Origin: Arthrobacter tumbae
GTDB lineage: Bacteria; Actinomycetota; Actinomycetes; Actinomycetales; Micrococcaceae
DNA: 64,000 bases
Assembly: GCF_016907495.1 (NCBI RefSeq)
Contig: NZ_JAFBCC010000001.1
Span: forward strand, 2,790,001 to 2,854,000
Reading direction: 5' to 3'
A program made the translations under genes and the position numbers. The notes beneath the pieces were generated by a model. It ran no database searches, was not told the DNA's origin, and saw only the letters and a list, made by a program, of their open reading frames with translations. This document shows, in pieces, positions 45,351-54,653 of the stretch (position 1 is its first letter; each line of letters begins with the position of its first letter).

Positions 45351-46327
45351 GCGAGATCACGGCACGCGGCGAAAAGAAGCTGGTCCTCGCATCGGGCAGG
45401 GCGCACCCGGAACTGGCCGAGGAGATCGCGCGGGTTCTGGACACGGAACTCCTGCCCATCTCCGCCTATGATTTCGCGAACGGCGAGATCTATGTGCGGT
45501 CGGGGGAGAGCGTTCGCGGCACAGACGTTTTCGTCATCCAGGCTCACCCTGCGCCGCTGAACAACTGGCTCATGGAGCAGCTGATTATGGTGGACTCGCT
45601 CAAGCGCGCCTCGGCCAAGCGCATCACGGTGGTCTCCCCGTTCTACCCCTACGCCCGCCAGGACAAAAAAGGCCGCGGGCGCGAACCCATCTCGGCACGC
45701 CTGGTCGCTGATCTGTACCGGACAGCCGGCGCAGACCGGCTGATGTCGGTAGACCTGCACACCGCTCAGATTCAGGGTTTCTTCGACGGTCCAGTCGACC
45801 ATCTCATGGCGATCCCGCTGCTGGCGGACTACATCAGAGGCCGCGTTGATGCCGATAACATAACTGTCGTATCCCCGGACACCGGACGCGTGCGCGTAGC
45901 CGAGCAATGGGCTGAACGGCTTGGGGGAGCACCGCTTGCATTCGTTCACAAGAGCCGCGATCTGACTGTCCCTAACCAGGCGATATCAAAAACCGTGGTG
46001 GGTCAGGTTGAAGGCCGCACCTGCGTGCTCATCGACGACATGATAGACACCGGCGGAACCATCTCCGGAGCCGTTGCGGTGCTGAAGAATGCTGGCGCAA
46101 AAGACGTCATCATTGCGGCGACGCACGCGGTCTTTTCAGACCCGGCCGCACGTCGCCTTGCAGAATCCGGTGCACGGGAAGTAGTCGTGACCAACACCCT
46201 TCCGATCGGCCCGGAGAAGCGCTTCCCGCAGCTGACAGTGTTGTCGATTGCGCCACTTATTGCGCGGGCTATCCGCGAGGTTTTCGATGATGGTTCCGTG
46301 ACGAGCCTCTTCGACGGCAATACCTGA
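45347..46327 (+). CDS. prs: Ribose-phosphate pyrophosphokinase
   Basis: A 326-aa PRPP synthetase. Seen are FANGEIYVR, QAHPAPLNNWLMEQLIM, the Mg-site DLHTAQIQGFF, and the PRPP loop VLIDDMIDTGGTI. The start overlaps the glmU TGA (ATGA). PRPP serves nucleotide, His and Trp synthesis. Length and motifs are those of class I enzymes. Confidence 0.96.
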   Translation: MSEITARGEKKLVLASGRAHPELAEEIARVLDTELLPISAYDFANGEIYVRSGESVRGTDVFVIQAHPAPLNNWLMEQLIMVDSLKRASAKRITVVSPFYPYARQDKKGRGREPISARLVADLYRTAGADRLMSVDLHTAQIQGFFDGPVDHLMAIPLLADYIRGRVDADNITVVSPDTGRVRVAEQWAERLGGAPLAFVHKSRDLTVPNQAISKTVVGQVEGRTCVLIDDMIDTGGTISGAVAVLKNAGAKDVIIAATHAVFSDPAARRLAESGAREVVVTNTLPIGPEKRFPQLTVLSIAPLIARAIREVFDDGSVTSLFDGNT

Positions 46328-46390
46328 GCCGCGGCTCGCGTCCTAAGCGAACCCTGCATGCGGTAAGCTGGTCTGCGATGCCTAGGCGAG

Positions 46391-46420
46391 GGAGAGGCTG
46401 GTAATTCCAGAATCCTCTCC
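46391..46420 (+). promoter_or_regulatory. Nested hairpin in the rplY leader
   Basis: GGAGAGG-CTGG-TAATT-CCAG-AAT-CCTCTCC: a 7-bp stem enclosing a 4-bp stem, about 150 nt before rplY and 64 nt after prs. A TAAGCT -10-like hexamer at 46362-46367 lies just upstream, so the hairpin would be near the mRNA 5' end. It could be an autoregulatory leader of the L25 protein or a prs terminator; the 46328-46539 stretch has no gene. Confidence 0.45.
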
Positions 46421-46539
46421 GTGATCGACGGTGGCTAGCGGCTTTCCTGAATGCGCGTTCGTTGCGCACGGATGGTCCTGGGCTTTCGTCAACTCATCGC
46501 ACGGTACGCCCAGAAGACCATAAACACTCAGGAGACATC

Positions 46540-47184
46540 ATGTCCGAGCAGAAGCTCGTCGCAGAACTGCGCACCGATTTCGGTAAGGGCGCTGCCCGCC
46601 AGGCACGCCGCGCCAACAAGATTCCCGCCGTCATCTACGGCCACGGCGCAGACCCCATCCACGTGCTGCTGCCCGCCAAGGCAACCACCCTGGCAGTCCG
46701 CCACGCCAACGCCCTGCTCAGCATCGACGTTGACGGCGAATCGCACCTGGCCCTCGCCAAGGACGTTCAGCGCAACACCCTCAAGCGCATCGTCGAGCAC
46801 CTCGACCTGCTGACCGTCCGCCGCGGCGAAAAGGTCCAGGTTGAGGTCAACATCCACGTTGAGGGCGAGCCCAAGCCGGGCGTCGTCACCAACCTCGAGC
46901 AGACCACCGTCACCGTCGAGGCCGAGGCAACCCACCTGCCCGAGTCCCTGACCGTGAACCTCGACGGCCACGGCGTGGGCGACCACGTCTACGGCTCGGA
47001 CATCCGCCTCCCCAAGGGTGTAACCCTCCTGACCGATGGAGAGACGCTGATCATCAACGTTTCCTCGCCGGTTGTTGAAGACCTGGGCGAGACCGCAACC
47101 GAGACCGGCGTTGACTCCGACGGCGGCGCAGCCACCGCAGGCGAGGCCACCGGCGATGTGGTTCAGGCCACCGAAGAGTCCTAA
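46540..47184 (+). CDS. rplY: 50S ribosomal protein L25/general stress protein Ctc
   Basis: A 214-aa long-form L25 (CTC type). N-terminal domain: ELRTDFGKGAARQARR and KIPAVIYGHG, which bind 5S rRNA; C-terminal beta domain and a low-complexity acidic tail (ATETGVDSDGGAATAGE). ATG 46540 with AGGAG upstream. pth follows after 10 bp, as in many actinobacteria. Confidence 0.95.
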   Translation: MSEQKLVAELRTDFGKGAARQARRANKIPAVIYGHGADPIHVLLPAKATTLAVRHANALLSIDVDGESHLALAKDVQRNTLKRIVEHLDLLTVRRGEKVQVEVNIHVEGEPKPGVVTNLEQTTVTVEAEATHLPESLTVNLDGHGVGDHVYGSDIRLPKGVTLLTDGETLIINVSSPVVEDLGETATETGVDSDGGAATAGEATGDVVQATEES

Positions 47185-47194
47185 GCACTCAACA

Positions 47195-47782
47195 GTGTCT
47201 GACAACACCTGGCTGATAGCCGGGCTCGGGAATCCCGGGCCCGGCTATTCCGGCAACCGGCACAATGTGGGCCAGATGGTCCTCGACGTGCTGGGTGCGC
47301 GGCTGGGTGGCAAGTTCGGCACCTCCAAGGCACGCGCCGTCGTACTCGAGGGCCGGCTGGGAATTGGCGGGCCGAAGCTGGTCCTTGCCAAGCCGCTCAC
47401 CTACATGAACCTCACCGGCGGGCCGGTTTCGCAGCTGGCGAAGTTCTACGGGATCGAGCCGGACCACGTGGTGGCGGTCCATGATGAGATCGACATCCCC
47501 TTCAACACGATCAAGCTCAAGATCGGTGGGGGAGAGGGCGGCCACAACGGCCTGCGGGACATGAGCAAGGCCCTCGGCACCAAGGACTACCTGCGGATCC
47601 GCGTGGGCGTGGGCCGTCCTCCGGGCCGGCAGGAAGCCGCGGACTACGTGCTCCGCGACTTCAGCTCCACCGAAAAAAAGGACCTTCCGATCCTGCTGGA
47701 GGAGGCGGCTGACGCCGTCGAAAGCGTTGTACTGGACGGGCTCATGCCGGCCCAGCAAAAATTTCATTCTGCCGGTAAGTAG
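47195..47782 (+). CDS. pth: Peptidyl-tRNA hydrolase
   Basis: A 195-aa enzyme releasing tRNA from stalled peptidyl-tRNA. Motifs: GLGNPGPGYSGNRHNVG (catalytic His), PLTYMNLTG, HDEIDIP (catalytic Asp) and GGGEGGHNGLRD. GTG start at 47195. Downstream in most relatives is mfd; here ~14 kb of accessory genes intervene before mfd at 62174. Confidence 0.96.
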   Translation: MSDNTWLIAGLGNPGPGYSGNRHNVGQMVLDVLGARLGGKFGTSKARAVVLEGRLGIGGPKLVLAKPLTYMNLTGGPVSQLAKFYGIEPDHVVAVHDEIDIPFNTIKLKIGGGEGGHNGLRDMSKALGTKDYLRIRVGVGRPPGRQEAADYVLRDFSSTEKKDLPILLEEAADAVESVVLDGLMPAQQKFHSAGK

Positions 47783-47840
47783 CGGTAAACTGGATCAGCA
47801 GTTCCGAACAGGACTGCACGGCCTGATGGCCCCAAAATCG

Positions 47841-47903
47841 GGGGCCGACGTTGGGCGGCCTCTGAGACTGGGCCACCCCCATCCCAACGTCGGTCCCTTT
47901 TTT
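47841..47903 (+). terminator. Intrinsic terminator, possibly ending a small RNA
   Basis: GGGGCCGACGTTGGG pairs with CCCAACGTCGGTCCC, followed by six T residues, a textbook terminator. Upstream, GGCCCC-AAAATC-GGGGGCC (47828-47846) can form a competing hairpin sharing its left arm. A TAAACT hexamer at 47786-47791 could start a ~105-nt RNA ending here; alternatively it just ends the pth transcript. Confidence 0.85.
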
Positions 47904-48027
47904 GTGCCCGCTTGAACTATCTGACCGTTTATCACGCAAGTTGAATTATCAAGGAAATAGTGGGTGCGGCTTCCGGTGATCGGGCGTAGTCTATTGGCCT
48001 AGCGCATGACGTGTTGGGGCGGACTTA

Positions 48028-48138
48028 ATGAATGAACTAGAAATGCCCGATGCTGACAAAGATCTGTCGGCATCGCAGAGCGATCCCGTGCGGCCACCAG
48101 GCCGGACGATCCGGAGCGCCGGGACCCGGCGATGCTGA
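48028..48138 (+). CDS. Possible 36-aa upstream ORF of the LuxR gene
   Basis: An ATG frame (MNELEMPDADKDLSASQSDP and on) after GGGGCGG ends with a TGA overlapping the start codon of the LuxR ATPase gene by 7 bp. It may be a leader peptide coupling translation, or a chance frame. No similarity recognised. Confidence 0.3.
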   Translation: MNELEMPDADKDLSASQSDPVRPPGRTIRSAGTRRC

Positions 48139-50759
48139 ACGTCCACGGCGAGTGGCCCCTGGTTGGGCGTGATGCGGAACTGGAGGACGTCCGCGACGCC
48201 CTCCTGGACAACAGCTGCCGTGGAGTGATCATCACCGGCCCATCCGGAGTGGGCAAGACCGCGCTGGCGCAGCGCATGGCACGCCAGCTCGATGACTCGT
48301 TTGAACTCGTATACGTCCGTGGCTCAGCACTCGCATCCAAAATGCCCTACGGGGCCCTCAGCTTTGTCCTCAGCGATCTCGACGACGCGATCGTGGACAA
48401 TCCCCTGATGCTGCTGCGCGGACTGCAGGAACTCTACGCACGGCGCGACGACGGCCGCCAGACCCTCATCCTCGCTGACAACCTAGAGGAACTCGACTCA
48501 TCCTCCGCCATGGCGTTGGCGCACCTGGTGCGCGTGGACGCGGTCAAACTCATTGCCATCTGCCAGTCCATTGACGCCTCGCCGGATGAGTTCTGCGACC
48601 TCTGGAAGGACGGGGCGCTGCGGCGGATCGACATCGCGCCGCTGGATCTGGCGTCCACCACCCGGCTGCTCTCAGCCGCCCTCGACGCACCGGTGTCCCG
48701 GTCCGCTGCCGCGAGCATGTGGCACATCACCGGCGGAAACCCGCTCTTCCTCCAGGCGCTCACCCGCGAGCAGGTGGACTCCGGCGAAATGCTGGAGCGC
48801 GACGGCGTGTGGGTGGCCAAGCCGCTCTCCGCACCCAAGACGCGGCGGTCAATGACGGACTGGATCATGGTCCGCCTGCGCCGCTTGCCGCCGGAGGAAC
48901 GCGAGGCGCTTGAACTGGTCTCCGTGGTGGGAGCGATCCCGCTGGACCTGCTGCTCCGCTTTGTTCCCTCGTCAGCCGTGGACGAGTTGCAGACCAAACG
49001 GATCATCCACATCGAGCAGCGGGAGGTCCCGCTGGCGCGGATTGCCAACGGGCTCGTCAGCGAGGTGGTTCGAACCCAAGTCCCGCTGGGCCGCGGCCGC
49101 GAGCTGATGCGTGCCCTGGCGGTCGAAGCCCGGGAGTGGGACATTCCCGCCCTCGCCCGCATGACCTTTGCCTCGTGGTGTATCGAATCCGGCGCAGACA
49201 TCCCCGCCGAAAACCTCATCAACGCCGCTGGTCTCGCAAACCGGCACCGCCAGGGTGAACGCGCCCTGCGCTTCATCCACGCTATCCCCAACTACTCGGC
49301 ACTGCCGCAGGCGGTGATTGAGGAAGCGAAGGCGATGGGGGTGGAAGCTGACATTGCCGGCGGTCTCTCCATCCTCGACCAGTTCCTGCAGACGCACGCC
49401 GAGCCCGAGTTCGAAGACTGGCTGGACATCAAGCTGCTCCAGTGCCGCCTGCTCATGAAAAGCCCCATCCGGTACGCGGAGGCCGAACCACTCCTCGAGG
49501 AGGTCCGGCAGCGGCTCGCCGTGGAGGCGGCCACCACGGATCTGAATGACCTCGTCTGGGAAACCGACGAACTGGCAGCCGAGCTCGCCGGCTACAGCGG
49601 CCGTTATGCGGAACTGCTGGAGAGCTTCGGTTACATGCTCACCGACCACTCGGCCGAACAGCATAACCCCGCCCTGCTGGGATGGCTGGCTGAGGCGTTG
49701 GCCATGACCGGACGCCAGGACGACGCCGTCCGGCTCGCCTCCACGATCATGGCCCGGCTGATGGACACCAGCACGGACTCACTGCTGCAGGAAGCCGCCA
49801 TGGGGCGCGTCTTCAAGCTCTTCGTGATCTCCGGACGCTGGAGCGAGTGCATCGAGATGGCCGCCTCGCCTGCTCACCACGGCAAGGAAAGCGCCTATGA
49901 CGGGTCCGCTTCAGAGTTCGCCGAAGGCTGCCTGCTCGCGTACGCGGGCCGTGGTTCCGAAGCCCTCGACAAGCTGCTTCCCGCACTCAGCCAGATGCGG
50001 GTCCACGACAGGCAGCACACACTTCCGGTGGCGGAGGCGATCACCGCCTACGCGTACGCGCTGGTGGGCGAGGCCCGTGCCTCCCTGGAACACCTGGAAC
50101 GGGCGGATCACCGGCCGGAGCGGTTGTCCTGGCACACCTCACGCGCCGCCGACTACTTCGCGACGCTGGCCACAACCGCAACGCGGGCGCCGGACGAGGT
50201 GGCCGAGCGGATGCTGCAGCTCGCCGATGAAGACCGCGCACTGGGTAATCATGGCCACGAGCTCCTGTTCCTGTGCCAGAGCATCCAGCTGGGCCTCGAC
50301 TCGGTAGCCGACAGGCTGGTGTCCTCCGCACTGGCCTCGCAGGGACCGTTCGCGGAAGTCTGCGCACTATATGGGAAGGGGATCGCCTCGAAGGACACCC
50401 ACCAGCTGCTGCTTGCAGCACAGAAGGCATCGGAGCTCGGGAACTGCCGCCTGGCCGCGGATGCAGCTCGGCTGGCAGCCGAGCTCGCCCAGGAGAGCGG
50501 CGACCAGGTCACCGTGGCCGGAGCCGGCAAAGTGCTGCGCGACGTCGGCGCCCCGGGGGTCGCCGGACGGCGCGGTGCACTGGAATCCCTCACTGACCGC
50601 GAACGTAGTATTGCCGTGCTGGTGGCGCAGGGGCGCACCAACCGTGATATAGCTCAAGTCATGTGCGTTTCCGTGCGGACCATTGAAGGCCACGTCTATC
50701 GGCTCTACTCGAAACTCGGGGTGTCATCGCGTAGCCAGCTGGCTCTGCTCCTGGAATAG
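48132..50759 (+). CDS. LAL-type LuxR regulator with AAA-like ATPase (A)
   Basis: An 875-aa MalT/LAL-class regulator: N-terminal ATPase with Walker A ITGPSGVGKTA near residue 35 and TLILADN as probable Walker B, a long helical repeat region (~300-800), and a C-terminal LuxR HTH (LTDRERSIAVLVAQGRTNRD then VSVRTIEGHVYRLYSKLG). Such proteins couple ligand and ATP binding to transcription. ATG 48132. The adjacent gene is a paralogue 7 bp downstream; targets are not evident, though genes in the wall or pilus are candidates in relatives. Confidence 0.88.
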   Translation: MLNVHGEWPLVGRDAELEDVRDALLDNSCRGVIITGPSGVGKTALAQRMARQLDDSFELVYVRGSALASKMPYGALSFVLSDLDDAIVDNPLMLLRGLQELYARRDDGRQTLILADNLEELDSSSAMALAHLVRVDAVKLIAICQSIDASPDEFCDLWKDGALRRIDIAPLDLASTTRLLSAALDAPVSRSAAASMWHITGGNPLFLQALTREQVDSGEMLERDGVWVAKPLSAPKTRRSMTDWIMVRLRRLPPEEREALELVSVVGAIPLDLLLRFVPSSAVDELQTKRIIHIEQREVPLARIANGLVSEVVRTQVPLGRGRELMRALAVEAREWDIPALARMTFASWCIESGADIPAENLINAAGLANRHRQGERALRFIHAIPNYSALPQAVIEEAKAMGVEADIAGGLSILDQFLQTHAEPEFEDWLDIKLLQCRLLMKSPIRYAEAEPLLEEVRQRLAVEAATTDLNDLVWETDELAAELAGYSGRYAELLESFGYMLTDHSAEQHNPALLGWLAEALAMTGRQDDAVRLASTIMARLMDTSTDSLLQEAAMGRVFKLFVISGRWSECIEMAASPAHHGKESAYDGSASEFAEGCLLAYAGRGSEALDKLLPALSQMRVHDRQHTLPVAEAITAYAYALVGEARASLEHLERADHRPERLSWHTSRAADYFATLATTATRAPDEVAERMLQLADEDRALGNHGHELLFLCQSIQLGLDSVADRLVSSALASQGPFAEVCALYGKGIASKDTHQLLLAAQKASELGNCRLAADAARLAAELAQESGDQVTVAGAGKVLRDVGAPGVAGRRGALESLTDRERSIAVLVAQGRTNRDIAQVMCVSVRTIEGHVYRLYSKLGVSSRSQLALLLE

Positions 50760-50766
50760 CCGGCCT

Positions 50767-53466
50767 ATGGGGGAACACGCTGACGGCGGCCGGGATCTGA
50801 TCGGCCGCGACGACCTGATTGAAGAAATCACGGGGGTACTGTCCGGATCCCAGTACCTCGGAGCCCTCCTCATCGGTGAGGCCGGTGTGGGAAAGACCGC
50901 GCTGGCCCGGACTGTTGCAAGGGAGCTGAACGGCAACGTGGCCGTGCTTCCCATCTCCGCCAGCCCCTCGCTGCGGAAAGTGCCGTTCGGAGCGCTCTCG
51001 CCGTACCTGCACTCGCTGTCCATCAACGACGTCGGCTCCTCCGTGGCCGTGTACCGCAGCATCATGGCACACCTGGAATCCAGCAGTACCGGCCAGACGA
51101 AGAAGATGCCCCTGTTCCTCGTGGACGATTCCCACGAACTAGACGACAACACCAGCGTGCTGCTCTCCCAGCTCATTGCGGGCAGGCGGGCACGCGTGCT
51201 GGCACTGGCACGGACGGCGCCCAATCCATCGTCGGAATTTGGCTCCCTGCATCAGGACGGACTGCTGCGCCGATACGAGGTGAGGCCGCTCGGTGCCTCG
51301 GAGGTGCACGAGCTCTGCCGCCGTGAACTCGGCGGTGATGTGCTGACCAGTGTCAGCTCCACCCTCGCGCAATCGTCCGGCGGGAACCCCATGTTCCTGC
51401 TGGCACTGCTGCGCCAGGGCAAACGTTCCGGCTATCTGGGTGTGCGCAACAAGGTGTGGCGGCTGGTTGGTGCGGCGCCGCCGCTGGACGTCAGCCTCGT
51501 GGACCTCATCAAGGTCCGCTTCCGGCGGCGGACGCCGGAAGAGATGTCCGTGCTGGAGACGCTGGCGCTCGCAGAACCCATGCCGCTGGAGGCCCTGGTT
51601 CACTGCACGGACCGGCCGGCTGTGGGTGCGCTGCAGGAGGACGGACTCATTGCCGTGGAAGGGGGCAGGGACCGGCTCGTCAGCCTCAGCCACCCGCTCT
51701 ACGGTGAGGTCATCCGCCAGGACGTGCCCGCGGGGCGGAGTCTGACCATCCGCCGGAAGGTGCTGGACATCCTGGACCAGGACTCGAGTACGGCTGAGGG
51801 CTTCCTGCGCTTCGTGGCGTGGGGACTGGACTGCGGGCTGCCGCCTGATGACACGACGCTGCTGCGGGCGGCGGTGGTGGCCAACCGTCTCCATAACGCC
51901 GAGTTTGCCCTGCGCGCCGCCCGGGCTGTGCATGAACCGAAGCTTCGCGGCAACGCGCTCGTCGAGATCGCACGCGCGCAGATCACCCGGGGGAACCTTC
52001 CATACGCGCGCGAGATTGTCGACGAGGTGCTCGACCAGTGCGAGAGCTTCACCCTGGCCAAGGAGGCGTCGCTGCTGTCCGTGGCGCTTCGGGTGCATAG
52101 TCCCAACGCACCGGAGAAAATCCGGGATGATGGTGCGCGCTGGAAACGCATCACTGACCGGATCACGTCCGCAACGGGGACGCCGGATGATCCGCTGGTG
52201 AGAGTCGGTCTGGGTGTATCGGCCAACGGCCACCGGATTCTAGAGAGCTTCGCCCTGAATTACGAGGGCAAGTTCCGGGAGTCCGAGCAGATCCTCCGGG
52301 AGGTCCTCTCGGACCAGTACTGCACGGACGAGGTTCGGCTTGCCGCGCTCAGCCTGCTCGGGGAGGCTCTCGGCTCCATCGGCAGGGCGATCGAGGGCAC
52401 CCAGGCTACGAATGAGGCGCTGCAGATCATCGCGGCACACGGAACCAAGTTCATGGGTCACTCGGAATTTGTGATCACCCGCCATTTTGTGTCGATGGCC
52501 CATGCCGGGCTCTGGGATGAGATTGAGGAGCTGTTGGACACCCTGGTGCGCAGCAAAGCCAGCGGGCCCTCTTCCTTCACCGGCATCACGGAGCTGTCCG
52601 AGGGACTCATTGCGCTCCGCAAAGGCCTGATGGGAAGCGCCCGTACCGCACTGATCCTCGGTGTGGAAGGCCTGCGCGAGTCCGACTCCAACCAGCTCAT
52701 GCCGATGGCGCTGGGGCTCGCGGCATTCGCGTGCACCATGGTGGGGGACACCACCCGCGCCAAGGTGTATGCCGCGGAGTTTGAATCGGGTGCGATCATC
52801 GGCACTCGGCAGGCGCAGCTCCTCGGCAAAGTGCACGTGGTCGCGGCCAACGCACTGTTTCAGGGCGCCGCCCGGAGCATCGAGGAACTGCTCGTGCTGG
52901 CGAAGCGGGCGGCCGCTGACGGCATGACCGTACTGGCCGTCGTCGGCTATGAACTGGCCGGCCGGCTGGGGGATGAGCGCTGCTTCGAGCCGATGGCCCA
53001 GCTCACGGAGTCCTTCGAGGGGCCGGAAGGCGCCGTGATGACGGCGATGGCGAAAGCGGCAGTCCAGAAGGATCCGAACGCGCTCATCGACGCCGCGGAC
53101 CTCGCCCAGTCCTCCGGCTACCTGCTGGTGGCCGCCGAGTGCCTGGGCAAGGCCGTGCGGTACCTCTCGCTGCGCGGGGAAGAGCACAAGTCGCGGACAG
53201 TGCAGCAGAAGCTCAATACGATCATCGGACAGCTCGAAGGGCTGCAGAGCCCGCAGTTCGAGGCCGTGCGCTCCACCTCGAAGCTCACCCAGCGTGAACT
53301 GGACATCGCACGGCTGGCCGGCCAGGGCTACTCCAACCGGGACATTGCCGAAGCCCAGGGCGTGTCCGTCCGCACCGTTGAAGGCCACCTCTACCGCATC
53401 TTCGCGAAGCTCGGCATCACCCGCCGCGACGAGCTGCCGGGAGCGGATCCAGCGAGTACCGGCTGA
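50767..53466 (+). CDS. LAL-type LuxR regulator with AAA-like ATPase (B)
   Basis: An 899-aa paralogue of the previous gene: Walker A IGEAGVGKTA, PLFLVDDSHELDD as Walker B-like segment, helical repeats, and a C-terminal LuxR HTH (LTQRELDIARLAGQGYSNRD, VSVRTVEGHLYRIFAKLG). ATG 50767 lies 7 bp after the upstream stop, so they are co-transcribed. The HTH domains of A and B are similar but the middle regions differ, so they may respond to different signals or act as a heteromer. Confidence 0.88.
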   Translation: MGEHADGGRDLIGRDDLIEEITGVLSGSQYLGALLIGEAGVGKTALARTVARELNGNVAVLPISASPSLRKVPFGALSPYLHSLSINDVGSSVAVYRSIMAHLESSSTGQTKKMPLFLVDDSHELDDNTSVLLSQLIAGRRARVLALARTAPNPSSEFGSLHQDGLLRRYEVRPLGASEVHELCRRELGGDVLTSVSSTLAQSSGGNPMFLLALLRQGKRSGYLGVRNKVWRLVGAAPPLDVSLVDLIKVRFRRRTPEEMSVLETLALAEPMPLEALVHCTDRPAVGALQEDGLIAVEGGRDRLVSLSHPLYGEVIRQDVPAGRSLTIRRKVLDILDQDSSTAEGFLRFVAWGLDCGLPPDDTTLLRAAVVANRLHNAEFALRAARAVHEPKLRGNALVEIARAQITRGNLPYAREIVDEVLDQCESFTLAKEASLLSVALRVHSPNAPEKIRDDGARWKRITDRITSATGTPDDPLVRVGLGVSANGHRILESFALNYEGKFRESEQILREVLSDQYCTDEVRLAALSLLGEALGSIGRAIEGTQATNEALQIIAAHGTKFMGHSEFVITRHFVSMAHAGLWDEIEELLDTLVRSKASGPSSFTGITELSEGLIALRKGLMGSARTALILGVEGLRESDSNQLMPMALGLAAFACTMVGDTTRAKVYAAEFESGAIIGTRQAQLLGKVHVVAANALFQGAARSIEELLVLAKRAAADGMTVLAVVGYELAGRLGDERCFEPMAQLTESFEGPEGAVMTAMAKAAVQKDPNALIDAADLAQSSGYLLVAAECLGKAVRYLSLRGEEHKSRTVQQKLNTIIGQLEGLQSPQFEAVRSTSKLTQRELDIARLAGQGYSNRDIAEAQGVSVRTVEGHLYRIFAKLGITRRDELPGADPASTG

Positions 53467-53500
53467 GTACCCTACGCACTACGCGGAGGGGAAAAGCGGG

Positions 53501-53530
53501 TACCTACTACTCGTGTCTGGAGTGGGTAGT
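53501..53530. promoter_or_regulatory. Imperfect inverted repeat after the LuxR pair
   Basis: TACCTACTACTC-gtgtctg-GAGTGGGTAGT is an imperfect palindrome about 35 bp past the second LuxR stop. It could be a binding site for the LuxR pair. A short frame from ATG 53543 to 53641 (32 aa, Arg/Leu-rich, MSGAGDVVAF...) follows, too weak to call. Confidence 0.3.
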
Positions 53531-53756
53531 TTTCCTAGAGTTATGAGTGGAGCCGGCGACGTCGTAGCCTTCCCCAGACTAAGGCTCGTCCCCAGCCGTC
53601 GTCGGCTCCTTCTACGCGGTTTGGGGGCCGGCAGCGCGTGAGTGTTTCACCGGCCGTGCGGGTTTCCTCGCAGGGCGGGGCGGTGGGTAGCATCGATAGG
53701 GCCGGGTTTCGTGCCGGGCTACCTCATCAGCATCTCCCGTTCCAAGGAATGTTCCA

Positions 53757-54653
53757 GTGTCTCGCCCCTTCTTTTCCTCGCGTTTCTCCCACTCACCCGC
53801 GCCGCGCTCGCGGCGGGCATCGGGATCGGCTGCCATCGCCGTCGTACTGCTTGCACTGACCGGCTGTGCTTCTGCCGGCCCGGCTGAGAGTGCGCCTGCC
53901 GGTGCGCCGGACTATCCGTCCGCGCACATCCACGGGATGAGCGTGGATCCGGGCACCAACCGGGTGCTCCTGGCCACTCACGACGGATTGTTCGATGTCT
54001 CCGCATCGCCAGCGGCTCAGATTGGGCCCACTATTGACCTGATGGGTTTTACCGCTGCGGCTCCAGATGAGTTCTATGCGTCCGGACATCCCGGCCCGGG
54101 CTCTGGCCTGCCGGACCCTGTGGGTTTGATCCGATCGACTGATGGTGGCCGCACGTGGCAGCCGTTGTCCCTGCAGGGTGAATCCGACTTCCATGCGCTC
54201 GCCGCTACCGACGGCGGAATCGTCGGGTTTGATGGCGAACTCCAGGTCACCGGCGACGGCACTGACTGGCAAGCCGCGGTGGACCAGTTCCCCGTTCACC
54301 ACCTCGCGGGATCGCCGAGGGACAGTATTGTCCTCGCCACCACGGAGGACGGCCTGCAGCGTTCCGCAGACGGCGGCGCAACGTGGGTCACTGTTGGTGA
54401 TGCCCCTCTGCTGGTGTTCACGGCCCTGTCCGAGGAGAAGGCGGCCGGAATCTCGCCCGACGGTGTGATTTACACCAGTAGCGACGGCGGGGTGAGCTGG
54501 GTTGTGCAGGGGAGCGTTGACGGCGAGGCGTCAGCCATTGCCACGCAGGTCATCGACGACTCGACCCAGCGCATCTGGGTAGCAACCCACGATAGCGTGC
54601 AGGTGTCCAATGACAACGGACAGACCTTCACGTCCCTCAGGTCGAGCCGCTGA
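53757..54653 (+). CDS. F510_1955-family lipoprotein (BNR/sialidase-like beta-propeller)
   Basis: A 298-aa predicted lipoprotein: signal sequence with lipobox LTGC (Cys37), then an Asp-box beta-propeller (STDGGRTWQP, SADGGATWVTV, SSDGGVSWVV, SNDNGQTFTS) of the F510_1955 glycosyl-hydrolase-like family. GTG start at 53757 after AAGGAA. The CDF transporter gene starts in its stop codon; similar pairs are often near metal-resistance genes. Substrate unknown. Confidence 0.85.
   Translation: MSRPFFSSRFSHSPAPRSRRASGSAAIAVVLLALTGCASAGPAESAPAGAPDYPSAHIHGMSVDPGTNRVLLATHDGLFDVSASPAAQIGPTIDLMGFTAAAPDEFYASGHPGPGSGLPDPVGLIRSTDGGRTWQPLSLQGESDFHALAATDGGIVGFDGELQVTGDGTDWQAAVDQFPVHHLAGSPRDSIVLATTEDGLQRSADGGATWVTVGDAPLLVFTALSEEKAAGISPDGVIYTSSDGGVSWVVQGSVDGEASAIATQVIDDSTQRIWVATHDSVQVSNDNGQTFTSLRSSR

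Noticed and set aside
47804..47903. 6C small RNA (actinobacterial C-rich RNA)
   Set aside because: There is only one C-run in a loop, not the two C-rich loops of the 6C motif.
53543..53641. 32-aa ORF after the LuxR pair
   Set aside because: Short, Arg/Leu-rich, no recognised RBS; kept only as a comment under the inverted repeat.
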